Below are positions 1-8,526 of a stretch of DNA of 64,000 bases, one piece after another. The translations under genes and the position numbers were made by a program. The stretch is from Glutamicibacter arilaitensis Re117 (lineage in GTDB: Bacteria > Actinomycetota > Actinomycetes > Actinomycetales > Micrococcaceae). The notes beneath the pieces were generated by a model. That model did not search any database and had not been told where the DNA came from. It was given only the letters and a program-made list of their open reading frames with translations. Position 1 is the stretch's first letter; each line of letters opens with the position of its first letter. The stretch spans positions 1,302,001 through 1,366,000 of the forward strand of contig NC_014550.1 in NCBI RefSeq assembly GCF_000197735.1, read 5' to 3'.

Positions 1-441
1 GAAGGAGATGTGCAGATCCTGCTGGGACGCAAGCGTCGCGGGTTCGGCCAAGGCAATATCGTGCTGCCCGGAGGCAAGATAGAGCCAGGAGAAACCGCCA
101 AGCAGGCAGCAATTCGGGAGTTCGCCGAAGAAACGGGTTTGCGGGTTGCCGCCGAGGATTTGGAACTAGCCGCGCAGATTAACTTCCGCTTTCCTGCCCA
201 GCCAGCAGCTGATATGCAATGCACTGCCTTTATCGCGCGGAAGGCGACCGGCCAGCTGGAACTTACCGAGGAACTCGAACCGCTATGGGCCGACCCCGCA
301 GCGCTGCCAGTCACGCAAATGTGGCAAGATTCCCCGTTGTGGTTGCCTCAGCTGGCGGCCGGAGAGAATTTCACGGTGGAAATTGTGCTGGCCGATGACA
401 ACCAGTCCGTGCAACAGATCAGCTTCGAGTATTGGCAGTAG
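1..441 (+). CDS. NUDIX hydrolase, 5' end outside the window
   Basis: NUDIX hydrolase that probably cleaves a nucleoside diphosphate derivative; MutT/MTH1-like members remove oxidised dNTPs. The full Nudix signature is visible: GGKIEPGE, then seven residues, then REFAEETGL. The reading frame is open to base 1 (E-G-D-V before QILLGRK), and the usual N-terminal strand is missing. The GTG at 10 is therefore unlikely to be the true start, and the gene probably begins before the window. It converges on the minus-strand XRE gene at 456. The family is clear, the substrate is not. Confidence 0.85.
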   Translation, partial: EGDVQILLGRKRRGFGQGNIVLPGGKIEPGETAKQAAIREFAEETGLRVAAEDLELAAQINFRFPAQPAADMQCTAFIARKATGQLELTEELEPLWADPAALPVTQMWQDSPLWLPQLAAGENFTVEIVLADDNQSVQQISFEYWQ

Positions 442-455
442 CCAACGCGGCGAGA

Positions 456-668
456 TCAGTCTTGATCTGGCTCGAAAATCAACAGGTCGCCGGGCTGGCA
501 ATCCAGTTCCCGGCACAGCGCTTCAAGGGTGCTGAAGCGTACGGCCTTGGCTCGTCCGTTCTTGAGCACAGCCAGGTTGGCTGGGGTGATGCCGATGCGT
601 TCGGCCAATTCGCCGACGGCCATTTTGCGGCGTGCCAGCATGACATCAATATCCACGCGGATTCCCAC
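456..668 (-). CDS. Small XRE/Cro-type transcriptional regulator
   Basis: A 70-residue DNA-binding protein that is almost entirely one helix-turn-helix domain of the Cro/C1 type (YozG-like). Helix 2-turn-helix 3 reads roughly VGELAERIGITPANLAVLKN, followed by FSTLEALCRELDCQPGDLL, which is typical of this small family. The GTG start overlaps the TAG stop of the upstream DUF2975 gene by one base (TAGTG), so the pair should be translationally coupled. XRE genes beside DUF2975 membrane proteins are common and are presumed to form a regulator plus membrane partner. The likely target is its own promoter (see the inverted repeats near 1189-1228). Confidence 0.85.
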   Translation of the reverse strand: MGIRVDIDVMLARRKMAVGELAERIGITPANLAVLKNGRAKAVRFSTLEALCRELDCQPGDLLIFEPDQD

Positions 669-1171
669 TAGATGACCCCGTTGAGCTCGGTGCGCAGGTC
701 AGCTGCTTGAGCTTCGGTATGCGATGCCTGGGCCAACAGCTGGCGAAGCACCCATACGATCAGTGAGATGCCTGCCAGCACGACGCCAAGTCCGCCCGCC
801 AAGAGGACCACGCCGGGGGCTACCTCCGGGCCTGGAGCCATGATGGCGCCGAGGGCGAAAGTCATGATGCTGCCGAAACTGATGGCCGCGATGATGATGT
901 TGACGAATTTATAAGACGCGGGGGAGAAAACTGTTCCGTGCTGGACACGGGCGGCCAATTTCCATACGCAGATACAGCAAACTTGAATGACCAGCAGGGC
1001 AAGTACTACGTACAGGACGGTACTGCGGTGCACATAGCTGACATCTGCTGTGTCAGCCGAAGAGGCCAAGTAGAGCCACCAAGCGGCTTGGCCCTGAATA
1101 GCAAGGGCGCCGATGAAGACCAGAGCGAGAACAACGCGTAGCAGGATCGTGCTGGATTTTCCCATGACCAT
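668..1171 (-). CDS. DUF2975 family membrane protein
   Basis: Integral membrane protein of about 167 residues with four hydrophobic segments: ILLRVVLALVFIGALAI, TVLYVVLALLVIQVCC, an IIIAAISFGSIMTFALGAI stretch and VVLLAGGLGVVLAGISLIVW. The pattern and the VFSPASYKFVN loop fit DUF2975, whose biochemical role is unknown. The start at 1171 is chosen because GAGAAAGAA lies just upstream; an in-frame start at 1216 would add a polar, unlikely N-terminus. It is the first gene of a two-gene operon with the overlapping XRE regulator. Confidence 0.75.
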   Translation of the reverse strand: MVMGKSSTILLRVVLALVFIGALAIQGQAAWWLYLASSADTADVSYVHRSTVLYVVLALLVIQVCCICVWKLAARVQHGTVFSPASYKFVNIIIAAISFGSIMTFALGAIMAPGPEVAPGVVLLAGGLGVVLAGISLIVWVLRQLLAQASHTEAQAADLRTELNGVI

Positions 1172-1188
1172 GCTTCTTTCTCTCACGA

Positions 1189-1228
1189 TTTTCGATTTGC
1201 ATCTATCGAAAAACAATAGGTCCTATTG
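1189..1228. promoter_or_regulatory. Two inverted repeats upstream of the DUF2975-XRE operon
   Basis: TTTTCGAT (1189-1196) pairs with ATCGAAAA (1205-1212) across 8 bases. Immediately beyond, CAATAGG (1214-1220) pairs with CCTATTG (1222-1228) across one base. Both dyads lie directly upstream of the DUF2975 start, which makes them candidate operators, for example for the operon's own XRE protein. This is inferred from symmetry and position only. Confidence 0.5.
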
Positions 1229-1250
1229 ATGCCAAAAGCAAGGCTGGGAA

Positions 1251-1292
1251 ACAACAACGGGGCCAGGCCTGAAGGCCTGGCCCCGTTGTTGT
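1251..1292 (-). terminator. Perfect 20-bp hairpin terminator after prpC
   Basis: Bases 1251-1270 pair perfectly with 1273-1292 around a GA loop; the core is GGGGCCAGGCCT with A/T-rich outer arms. It lies 8 bases beyond the prpC stop, so it most likely ends the gntR-prpD-prpB-prpC transcript. Confidence 0.8.
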
Positions 1293-1299
1293 GGCGCGC

Positions 1300-2439
1300 T
1301 TAGAGCGAGCGTTGCTCGACCCCGTTGTATGCCGAGAGCGGGCGGATCAGTGCATTTGCCGCGCGCTGCTCGAAGATGTGGCTGGTCCAACCAGTGATGC
1401 GTGCCGCGATGAAGATCGGGGTGAACATCTCGGTGTCGAAGCCCATCAGGTGATAGGTCGGGCCAGCTGGGTAGTCGAGGTTCGGCTTGATGGCCTTGGC
1501 CTCGTCCATGGCTGCTTCCAGGCCATCGTAGAGGCCCAGCATTTCATGGCGGCCGTAGTGCTCGATCATGCGGTCTAATGCGGCCTTCATGGTCGGCACG
1601 CGGGAATCGCCGTGCTTGTAGACGCGGTGGCCGAAGCCCATGACCTTCTTCTTGGCAGCCAGTGCGTCTTCCATCCACGACTTGGCACGCTTGGCAGCAT
1701 CCTCGCGGGATTCTTCCTTATCGATGCCGATCTCGTTGAAGGTGTGCATGACCGCTTCGTTGGCGCCGCCGTGCAGTGGGCCCTTCAATGCGCCGATGGC
1801 ACCGGTGACCGCCGAATGCAGATCCGAGAGGGTCGAGGTGATCACGCGTGCGGTGAAGGTCGAGGCGTTGAAGGAGTGCTCTGCGTACAGGACCATCGAG
1901 ACGCGGAAGGCATCGACTACTTCTGGGGCTGCTTCTTCGCCAAAGGTCATCCACAGGAAGTTGGCCGAGTAATCCAAGTCCTCGCGCGGGGCAACTGGCT
2001 CCTGGCCGCGGCGGCGGCGCTGGTCGTAGGCGACGACGGCTGGGAAGGCTGCGAACAGTTCCTTGGCCTTGAGCAGTTCTGCCTCGGGGGAGGAGTTCTC
2101 CGCCTGCGGGTGGTTTGCGCCGATGACCGAGACCGCGGTGCGGCCCACGTCCATTGGGTGGCAATCGGTAGGGAGCAGGTCGATCGCTGCCTTCACGCGT
2201 GGATCCAGCGCACGGTTGGCGCGCTCAAACGCGCTGAATTCGGTCAGTTCGCTTGGCGTCGGCAGCTCACCGTTCCAGAGCAGCAGGGCGACCTCTTCGA
2301 AAGACTTGTTTGCGGCCAGGTCCTGGACCGGGTAGCCGCGGTAGAGCAGCGAGTTGGTCTCTGGATTGACCTTGGAGACGGCGGTGTAGTCAACGACGAC
2401 GCCTGCCAGGCCCTTCTTGATTTCCTCGGTGGCAGTCAT
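1300..2439 (-). CDS. prpC: 2-methylcitrate synthase
   Basis: Condenses propionyl-CoA with oxaloacetate to 2-methylcitrate, the entry step of the methylcitrate cycle, in the cytosol. The 379-residue length fits type I PrpC/citrate synthases. The citrate synthase catalytic residues are visible: H223 in PLHGG, H271 in GFGHRVYKHGD and D322 in LDYPAG. The start is supported by AGAGGAGCAAG just upstream. It is the last gene of a minus-strand operon after gntR, prpD and prpB, which argues for methylcitrate rather than housekeeping citrate synthase, although the fold allows both activities. A 20-bp hairpin follows the stop. Confidence 0.93.
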   Translation of the reverse strand: MTATEEIKKGLAGVVVDYTAVSKVNPETNSLLYRGYPVQDLAANKSFEEVALLLWNGELPTPSELTEFSAFERANRALDPRVKAAIDLLPTDCHPMDVGRTAVSVIGANHPQAENSSPEAELLKAKELFAAFPAVVAYDQRRRRGQEPVAPREDLDYSANFLWMTFGEEAAPEVVDAFRVSMVLYAEHSFNASTFTARVITSTLSDLHSAVTGAIGALKGPLHGGANEAVMHTFNEIGIDKEESREDAAKRAKSWMEDALAAKKKVMGFGHRVYKHGDSRVPTMKAALDRMIEHYGRHEMLGLYDGLEAAMDEAKAIKPNLDYPAGPTYHLMGFDTEMFTPIFIAARITGWTSHIFEQRAANALIRPLSAYNGVEQRSL

Positions 2440-2480
2440 TCTTGCTCCTCTTCATTGCCGGAGAATAATAATGCTTTGGG

Positions 2481-2510
2481 TGCGCCGGCCGACGGGTACC
2501 GGCCGGCGCA
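2481..2510 (-). terminator. GC hairpin in the prpB-prpC gap
   Basis: TGCGCCGGCC pairs perfectly with GGCCGGCGCA across a 10-base loop. No U-run follows on the minus strand, so it is more likely an mRNA processing or stabilising hairpin, or a partial terminator within the operon, than a full stop. Confidence 0.45.
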
Positions 2511-2533
2511 AAGGGTACTAATTGGTTGCGAGC

Positions 2534-3463
2534 CTAGAGGTTCGCACTGTTGGAATCAATGTCCAGGGTCGGGACCTGGAAGTTGAAGATTCCGGTGTCG
2601 AAGCGGTTGTAGGCCTCGTAGTCTACGAGCTCATACAAACGTGACCTAGTCAACATGTTATCCACCTCGCGGGCCTGAGTGCCATCTTCGCTGATGGCAT
2701 CCAGTACTCGTTCAGCCGCGCCCATGGCGCTGCGCAACAGGGTGACTGGGTAGATGATCAGCGCGACGCCGGCATCAGCCAGTTCCTGGCGGTTGAACAG
2801 CTCGGACTTGCCGAACTCGGTCATATTCGCCAGTACCGGCACGTCCACCGCGTTGCATACGGCTTCGAATTCGGCGACGTTCTTCATCGCTTCGGGGAAG
2901 ATCGCGTCCGCGCCGGCATCGACCATGGCCTTGGCGCGATCGATTGCCGCGTCCAGTCCTTCGACTGCACGGATATCGGTGCGGGCCATGATCAGGAAGT
3001 TCTCATCGATGCGGGCATCTGCTGCCGCGGCGATGCGCTTGAGCATGGTCTCGGTATCCACCACGTTCTTGCCGTCCAGGTGGCCGCAGCGCTTCGGGTT
3101 GAACTGGTCCTCGATGTGGCAGCCGGCCAAGCCAGCGTATTCCAGTTCCTGGATGGTGCGGGCCACGTTCATTGGCTCGCCGAAACCGGTGTCGGCATCC
3201 ACGATCGCTGGCAGGTCCGACATGCGGGCGATCTGCCCGGCACGGGTGGCGACCTCGGTCAGCGAGGTCAGGCCGATATCGGGCAGGCCCAGATCGTTGG
3301 CCAGCACGGCGCCGGAAATGTAGATGCCGTCGAATTCCTTCTCACCGATCAGCTTCGCCGAGAGCGGGTTGAATGCTCCGGGGAACTGGCGGGCAGCTCC
3401 CGGGGTGAGCATTTTGCGCAGCGCCAGGCGCTTGGCGGCGGGGGTTTTGGTTGAGTACAACAT
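2534..3463 (-). CDS. prpB: 2-methylisocitrate lyase
   Basis: Cleaves 2-methylisocitrate to pyruvate and succinate, the last step of the methylcitrate cycle. The 309-residue length matches PrpB rather than the longer isocitrate lyases. The family signature PKRCGH is present with catalytic Cys126, as are the metal-site motif DADTGFG near residue 90 and HIEDQ near 116. The ATG sits one base from the prpD stop, so the two genes are tightly coupled in the order gntR-prpD-prpB-prpC. Confidence 0.95.
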   Translation of the reverse strand: MLYSTKTPAAKRLALRKMLTPGAARQFPGAFNPLSAKLIGEKEFDGIYISGAVLANDLGLPDIGLTSLTEVATRAGQIARMSDLPAIVDADTGFGEPMNVARTIQELEYAGLAGCHIEDQFNPKRCGHLDGKNVVDTETMLKRIAAAADARIDENFLIMARTDIRAVEGLDAAIDRAKAMVDAGADAIFPEAMKNVAEFEAVCNAVDVPVLANMTEFGKSELFNRQELADAGVALIIYPVTLLRSAMGAAERVLDAISEDGTQAREVDNMLTRSRLYELVDYEAYNRFDTGIFNFQVPTLDIDSNSANL

Positions 3464-3464
3464 G

Positions 3465-4982
3465 TTAGAACAGGCCCTTCGGTGCGGCCGCTGCGTCGAT
3501 GACGCCCGCTGCGGCCTGGATGTTCAGCTGATCCAGTTCGCCTGCAGCCAGGTTTTCAAGGTTTTCTGCGGCCGCGATGAAGCGGTCGATTTCCGCGTCG
3601 TCCACCAGGCCGGTAGCCAGGGTGCGGAACTTGTTGATGTACTGCTCGCGGGCGAACGGACGGGCACCCAGTGGGTGCGCGTCGGCTACGGCGATCTCAT
3701 CGGTGATCACGGTGCCGTCGTTCAAGGTGATCTGAACCGAGCCGCCGAAGGCCTTCTCCGCGATATCCAGCGAGTGGTAGCGGCGGGTCCATTGCGCATC
3801 TTCTTCGGTGGTGACCTTGTTCCACAGCTCAACGGTGTCGGCACGGCCGGCACGTTCTGGAGCGTAGGAATCCACGTGGTGCCATGCGCCATCCTGCAGG
3901 GCCACGGTGAAGATGTACGGGATCGAGTGGTCCAGGGTTTCGCGCGATGCGGTCGGATCGTACTTCTGCGGGTCGTTCGCACCGGAGCCGATGACGTAGT
4001 GGGTGTGGTGCGAAGTCTTGATCAGCACCGACTTCACGTTCTTCGGGTCGGCGGCTTCTGGGTGCTCGCCGTGCAGCTTGCGGGCCAGGTCGATCCAGGC
4101 CTGTGCCTGGTACTCGGCCGAATGCTCCTTGGTGTAGGTGTCCAAGATGGCGCGCTTGGCTTCGCCGGCCTCTGGCAGCGGCACCTCGTAGGCGGCATCT
4201 TTGCCATCGAGCATCCAGGCGATGACACCGTCTTCGCCTTCGTAGATTGGCACTGGGGAAGTCTGGCCTCGCATTGCACGGTCGGCTGCTTCAACGGCCA
4301 TCTTGCCGGCGAAGGCCGGGGCGTGGGCCTTCCAAGTGGAGATCTCGCCCTTGCGCGACTGGCGGGTAGCGGTGGTGGTGTGCAGGCCCTGGCCAACGGC
4401 CTGGAAAATGGTTTCGACATCCAGGCCCAGCAGGGTGCCGATGCCGGCGGCGGCCGAGGGGCCCAGATGCGCTACGTGGTCGATCTTGTGCTTGTGCAGG
4501 CAGATGGCCTTGACCAGGTCCACCTGGATTTCGTAGCCGGTGGCGATGCCGCGGATCAGATCCTTGCCCGAAGCACCGGTGTGCTGGGCAACAGCCAGGA
4601 TGGGTGGGATGTTATCGCCTGGGTGGGAATACTCGGCTGCCAGGAAGGTGTCGTGGTAGTCCAGCTCGCGCACGGCTACGCCGTTGGCCCATGCAGCCCA
4701 TTCAGGGGAGACCTTCTCGGAGATGCCGAAGACGCTGGCACCCTTGCCGCCGGTGGATGGGGCGTGGGTCAGGGCCTGGGCGCGGGCGGCAACGATCGGG
4801 CCGCGGTTCAGCGACGCGATGGCCACCGATGCGTTGTCGATGATGCGGTTGATGATCATGTCGGTCACTTCTGCGGTGATCTCTACCGGATCGGCTGCAA
4901 CCGTGGCGATCTTGTGCGCCAGCTGGTCTTCGCGAGCCAGGTTTTCCTCGGAGCGGTATACGCGTACTGGGTGGTTGATCAT
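3465..4982 (-). CDS. prpD: 2-methylcitrate dehydratase
   Basis: MmgE/PrpD family enzyme that dehydrates 2-methylcitrate towards 2-methyl-cis-aconitate. It is 505 residues, the usual length. Family blocks include the N-terminal [17 protein letters not shown] helix, [19 protein letters not shown] near residue 108-126, and the [16 protein letters not shown] segment. Its ATG overlaps the stop of the upstream gntR gene (ATGA), and prpB follows after one base, so regulator and enzymes share one transcript. Confidence 0.95.
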   Translation of the reverse strand: MINHPVRVYRSEENLAREDQLAHKIATVAADPVEITAEVTDMIINRIIDNASVAIASLNRGPIVAARAQALTHAPSTGGKGASVFGISEKVSPEWAAWANGVAVRELDYHDTFLAAEYSHPGDNIPPILAVAQHTGASGKDLIRGIATGYEIQVDLVKAICLHKHKIDHVAHLGPSAAAGIGTLLGLDVETIFQAVGQGLHTTTATRQSRKGEISTWKAHAPAFAGKMAVEAADRAMRGQTSPVPIYEGEDGVIAWMLDGKDAAYEVPLPEAGEAKRAILDTYTKEHSAEYQAQAWIDLARKLHGEHPEAADPKNVKSVLIKTSHHTHYVIGSGANDPQKYDPTASRETLDHSIPYIFTVALQDGAWHHVDSYAPERAGRADTVELWNKVTTEEDAQWTRRYHSLDIAEKAFGGSVQITLNDGTVITDEIAVADAHPLGARPFAREQYINKFRTLATGLVDDAEIDRFIAAAENLENLAAGELDQLNIQAAAGVIDAAAAPKGLF

Positions 4983-5632
4983 GGTGACTGCCTTTCTGAT
5001 CCGGCCGCGTGGGCCATGATGTGTGTGAAGGATTGGTGCAGGTGGACTGTGGTGGCCGCGGCTGCGACCTCTGGGTTTCCGCTGGCGATCGCCCGGGCGA
5101 TCGCCGCGTGCTCGGAAGCCGATGCTTTGAGCCGTTCGGGGTTGTCTTTGGCCATGCGCCGCACTCTTTGCAGGTTGACCCGCAAGGTGCGCAGTGCGTT
5201 GGACAGGTACTTGTTGTCAGCTGCCTTGTCGATCGACTCGTCCAGCAGCTGCACCAGCTGGTAGTAGGACTCCTGGGAGCCGGGAATTTCTACCTCCGCG
5301 ACGGCGGCTTCAAATCGGCTAGCTAGCTGGTTGAAGGCCGATCGCTGTGCGGACTTGGCCGCTTCGCGTGCACTGGCGCATTCCAAAGCACGGCGAAGCA
5401 CGAACAGGTCCTCCACGTGGTCTTCGCTGACCTCGGAGACGATGGCACCGCGTCCGCGTTGCTGTACCGCCAAGCCGTCGGCGACCAATCTGCCCAAGGC
5501 TTCACGCACCGGTGTGCGGGAAACTCCAAGGCGTTCTGACTGTTCCACTTCGGCAAGGACGGTACCCGGAGCCAGGCGCCATTCGACGATGTCGGCGCGG
5601 AGGCTCTCATAAACCTTGTCGCTTGCTTTCAT
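4979..5632 (-). CDS. GntR-family regulator (FadR/FCD subfamily) of the prp locus
   Basis: Transcriptional regulator of about 217 residues. The N-terminal winged helix-turn-helix contains [30 protein letters not shown] and the wing [16 protein letters not shown]. The C-terminal half is all-helical and fits the FCD effector domain ([10 protein letters not shown], and the HAAIARAI and HQSFTHIM helices with metal or acid-binding type histidines). Start 5632 is preferred over an in-frame start at 5671 because CTGGAG precedes it and the family usually begins at this point. It is the first gene of the prp operon and lies between its own promoter and prpE, so a propionate-pathway metabolite is the likely effector (inference). 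Confidence 0.88.
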   Translation of the reverse strand: MKASDKVYESLRADIVEWRLAPGTVLAEVEQSERLGVSRTPVREALGRLVADGLAVQQRGRGAIVSEVSEDHVEDLFVLRRALECASAREAAKSAQRSAFNQLASRFEAAVAEVEIPGSQESYYQLVQLLDESIDKAADNKYLSNALRTLRVNLQRVRRMAKDNPERLKASASEHAAIARAIASGNPEVAAAATTVHLHQSFTHIMAHAAGSERQSP

Positions 5633-5640
5633 GGCTCCAG

Positions 5641-5648
5641 TGTATACA
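5641..5648. promoter_or_regulatory. TGTATACA palindrome, candidate GntR operator 1
   Basis: Perfect 8-bp palindrome 9 bases upstream of the regulator's start codon, in context GTGTATACAT. FadR-subfamily GntR proteins commonly bind near-palindromes such as TTGTATACAA. Its position would let the regulator repress its own operon. Confidence 0.65.
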
Positions 5649-5703
5649 TAAATCGCCAAAAAGTGTGACACAGGCCAATTTTTTCTGGAATTTTTGCGAA
5701 ATC

Positions 5704-5711
5704 TGTATACA
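5704..5711. promoter_or_regulatory. TGTATACA palindrome, candidate GntR operator 2
   Basis: Second identical palindrome, 63 bp from the first, in context CTGTATACAA and 109 bases upstream of the prpE start. TATACA within it could also serve as a -10 element for prpE, so binding would occlude polymerase. No other TGTATACA was noticed in the locus. Confidence 0.65.
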
Positions 5712-5819
5712 AATTAGTTGCAGTGTTGTGATCATGCTCATAGAGTTAAGCCCAAGAGGACGACCTCAACCACCACGCAGGTGCCGGGTAATGAAGCTCG
5801 GTACCAGGAGGAGAACACC

Positions 5820-7736
5820 ATGGTGCAGGAATACCGTCAGGCTTTTGACCAAGCCACCAATGACCCAGCCGCGTTCTGGCTGCAAGCTGCCCGCGGCATC
5901 AGCTGGGATACCGAACCGCAGATTGCGCTCGATGACCAGCGCAAGCCGCTGTATGACTGGTTCCCGGATGGAAAACTAAATCTTTCGGTCAACGCGCTGG
6001 ACCGGCATGTGGATGCTGGCCGCGGAGGCAACACTGCCCTCATCTACGATTCGGCGATGCTGGGCACCGTCACGAAATACACCTACTCCGAACTGCTGCG
6101 TGAAGTAGAAATCTTCGCCGGAGTGCTGGCCGGCCGAGGCGTGAAGACTGGCGACCGCGTTCTGATCTACCTGCCGATGATCCCACAAGCTGCCATCGCG
6201 ATGCTCGCCTGCGCCCGTCTTGGTGCCATCCACTCGGTGGTCTTCGGCGGTTTTGCCCCTAAGGAACTGGCTGCGCGCATCACCGACTGCGCCCCGGTGG
6301 CGATCGTAACTGCCTCTGGCGGCATCGAACCAAGCCGCCACATCGAATACTTGCCGGCTGTAGCCGAAGCGCTGAGTCTGGCCGAACCTGCGGTGAAGGA
6401 CGTCATCGTGGCCCACCGCGATGGATTCGCCCATTCCCTCCAGGAGTACCAGGACAAGGAAATCAACGGCCAGCAGATTAACTGGCTGGACTGGGAAGAG
6501 CAGACCAAGACAGCTACGCCAACCGGACCGGTGCCGGTGGACTCCACCCATCCGCTCTACGTGCTCTACACCTCGGGTACCACTGGTTCGCCTAAGGGCG
6601 TAGTGCGCGATACCGGCGGCTATGCCACCGCACTGCAGTACTCGATGAATGCCGTCTACGACGTGCATCCGGGGGACACCATGTTCACCGCATCCGACGT
6701 GGGCTGGGTAGTGGGCCACTCCTACATTGTCTACGCGCCGCTGATCGCCGGAGCCACCACGGTGCTCTACGAGGGCAAGCCCATCGGTACCCCGGACGCC
6801 GGAGTCTTCGGCCGGATCATCGCGGACCACAAGGTCACCACGATGTTCACCGCGCCAACCGCTCTGCGTGCAGTGCGCAAGGCTGATCCCGAAGGCGCAC
6901 TGATCGCCAGCCATGACCTGTCTTCGCTGCGCGCGCTGTTCGTCGCCGGCGAGCGCCTGGATCCGGATACCTACCACTTCGCCTCGAAGCTGCTGGGCAT
7001 CCCGGTAGTTGATAACTGGTGGCAGACCGAGACCGGCTGGCCGATCGCTTCGAACCCGCTGGGACTGGAAGAGCTTCCTGCCAAGGCCGGATCGCCGACC
7101 ACCCCGGTACCGGGCTTCGATGTGCAGATCCGCGATGCACTGGGCGAGCAGCTGGAGGCGAACCAAGAAGGCAATATCGTGGTGAAGCTGCCGCTGCCGC
7201 CGGGAGCACTGACCACCCTGTGGGGCAACGACCAGCGCTTCATCGACACCTACCTGAGCCAGATCGAAGGCTGCTATCTGACGGGGGACTCCGGCTTCCT
7301 GGACGATGACGGCTACCTCTTTGTCATGGGACGCACCGATGACGTGATCAACGTGTCCGGACACCGCCTGTCCACCGGCGCGATGGAACAGGTGCTGGCC
7401 AGCCACCCGGCTGTGGCCGAATGCGCGGTGATCGGCTTGGCTGATGCGCTCAAGGGACAGCGGGCCAGCGGCTATGTAGTGCTCAAATCCGGAGTCGAAA
7501 CCGACGAGGCAGAGCTGAAGAAGGAAATCGTTGCCCTGGTACGCCAGCACATCGGTGCGGTGGCCGACTTCCGCGAAGTCACTGTCGTGGCCGCGCTGCC
7601 CAAGACCCGCTCGGGCAAGATCCTGCGCAAGACCATGCGGCAGATCGCCGACGGCAAGGACTACACGGTTCCATCGACGATCGAGGACACCGCAGTGCTC
7701 GATGAGTTGCTGCCGCTGCTGCGTCCGCAGGCATAG
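5820..7736 (+). CDS. prpE: Propionyl-CoA synthetase (acyl-CoA synthetase family)
   Basis: ATP-dependent AMP-forming ligase of 638 residues that activates propionate to propionyl-CoA. The ACS core motifs are present: P-loop-like YTSGTTGSPKGVVRDTGG, the substrate motif WWQTETGWP, the TGDSGFLDDDGY/GRTDDVINVSGHR hinge region, and the C-terminal KTRSGKILRK with the catalytic and acetylation-target lysine. Start 5820 is set by CCAGGAGGAGAACACC directly upstream; the frame stays open to 5718 but that part lacks homology. It diverges from gntR-prpDBC across two shared operator-like palindromes, so it should be co-regulated. Acetyl-CoA synthetase is the alternative reading. Confidence 0.9.
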   Translation: MVQEYRQAFDQATNDPAAFWLQAARGISWDTEPQIALDDQRKPLYDWFPDGKLNLSVNALDRHVDAGRGGNTALIYDSAMLGTVTKYTYSELLREVEIFAGVLAGRGVKTGDRVLIYLPMIPQAAIAMLACARLGAIHSVVFGGFAPKELAARITDCAPVAIVTASGGIEPSRHIEYLPAVAEALSLAEPAVKDVIVAHRDGFAHSLQEYQDKEINGQQINWLDWEEQTKTATPTGPVPVDSTHPLYVLYTSGTTGSPKGVVRDTGGYATALQYSMNAVYDVHPGDTMFTASDVGWVVGHSYIVYAPLIAGATTVLYEGKPIGTPDAGVFGRIIADHKVTTMFTAPTALRAVRKADPEGALIASHDLSSLRALFVAGERLDPDTYHFASKLLGIPVVDNWWQTETGWPIASNPLGLEELPAKAGSPTTPVPGFDVQIRDALGEQLEANQEGNIVVKLPLPPGALTTLWGNDQRFIDTYLSQIEGCYLTGDSGFLDDDGYLFVMGRTDDVINVSGHRLSTGAMEQVLASHPAVAECAVIGLADALKGQRASGYVVLKSGVETDEAELKKEIVALVRQHIGAVADFREVTVVAALPKTRSGKILRKTMRQIADGKDYTVPSTIEDTAVLDELLPLLRPQA

Positions 7737-7761
7737 GCTGCGTACGAGCTAGAGCAAGACC

Positions 7762-8511
7762 CTAGCGGTAAGAGGCTGCCCGGTATTCATATTCCGGGCG
7801 GCCTCTTGTGCCGTGGCGGGGCTGCTTGAGCACTGACTTCACATCGGCCAGATGCTCCAGATAGCGCCGGGCGGTGACCCGCGAAATGCCAAGGTCCTCG
7901 CCCAGCTCGGTTGCCGACAGGCATAGATCGGGCTTGCTGCGCAGATGAGCAGTGATTTGCGCTAGCGTTTCGGGGATCAGGCCCTTGGGAAGGGGTGCTG
8001 AAGCGCTGGTGGTGCGCAAGGCCGAAAACGCATTATCCAAGGCGCGCTGGCTGGTATCCGGACCGGTGGAGCTGATCTCTGAAATGAACCGGCGGTGGTT
8101 TTCCAGCTTCTCGGTGAACGCCGCGAAGGCGAAGGGCTTGATCAGGTACTGGGTGATGCCGGTGGCCACGGCTGATCGCACCACAGCCAGATCGCGCACC
8201 GCGGTGATGGCGATGATATCGGTGGTCAGTCCGCGCCCGCGCATGCGCTTGGCGACGTCGATCCCGTGCAGGTCGGGCAGGGTCATATCCAGCAGGACAA
8301 GATCGAAGGGCTGCTTGGCTTCTCGGGCCGAGGCCAAGAGACCCAGCGCCTGTTGTCCATTGGCGGCAATGGCCCCGGTGGAGAAGCCGGGCACGCGGTT
8401 CACGTACTTGGCGTGGGCGGCGGCAGTTTCCGGCTCGTCGTCCACTACCAGGACCTTGAAGACGGGCGAGCCGCTGCCCGGCTGGGGGATGGAAACATGT
8501 GATTCGCGCAT
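7762..8511 (-). CDS. CitB/DcuR-type response regulator
   Basis: Response regulator of 249 residues. The receiver domain (about residues 18-135) has acidic pocket DD near 24-25, phospho-acceptor D75 in LVLLDMTLPD, the conserved T in AITAV and K in LIKPFAF. A linker leads to a C-terminal HTH (LSATELGEDLGISRVTARRYLEHL), the arrangement of CitB/DcuR regulators. It lies 15 bases downstream of its kinase. By family precedent the pair senses citrate or C4-dicarboxylates, and the adjacent dctA is the obvious target. It converges on prpE with a 25-base gap. Confidence 0.92.
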   Translation of the reverse strand: MRESHVSIPQPGSGSPVFKVLVVDDEPETAAAHAKYVNRVPGFSTGAIAANGQQALGLLASAREAKQPFDLVLLDMTLPDLHGIDVAKRMRGRGLTTDIIAITAVRDLAVVRSAVATGITQYLIKPFAFAAFTEKLENHRRFISEISSTGPDTSQRALDNAFSALRTTSASAPLPKGLIPETLAQITAHLRSKPDLCLSATELGEDLGISRVTARRYLEHLADVKSVLKQPRHGTRGRPEYEYRAASYR

Positions 8512-8526
8512 GGAACCTTCCGGAGG

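Noticed and set aside
1612..2586. 324-codon plus-strand ORF opposite prpC
   Set aside because: It is the antisense shadow of prpC; the protein has no family features and many such open frames occur opposite high-GC genes.
5718..5819. N-terminal extension of prpE
   Set aside because: Lacks homology and precedes a strong ribosome site at 5806-5819; it also covers promoter sequence.
7771..7808. Hairpin at the 3' end of the response-regulator gene as a terminator for prpE
   Set aside because: AGAGGC...GCCTCT can pair, but it lies within the coding sequence of the regulator and has no T-run, so it is not listed.
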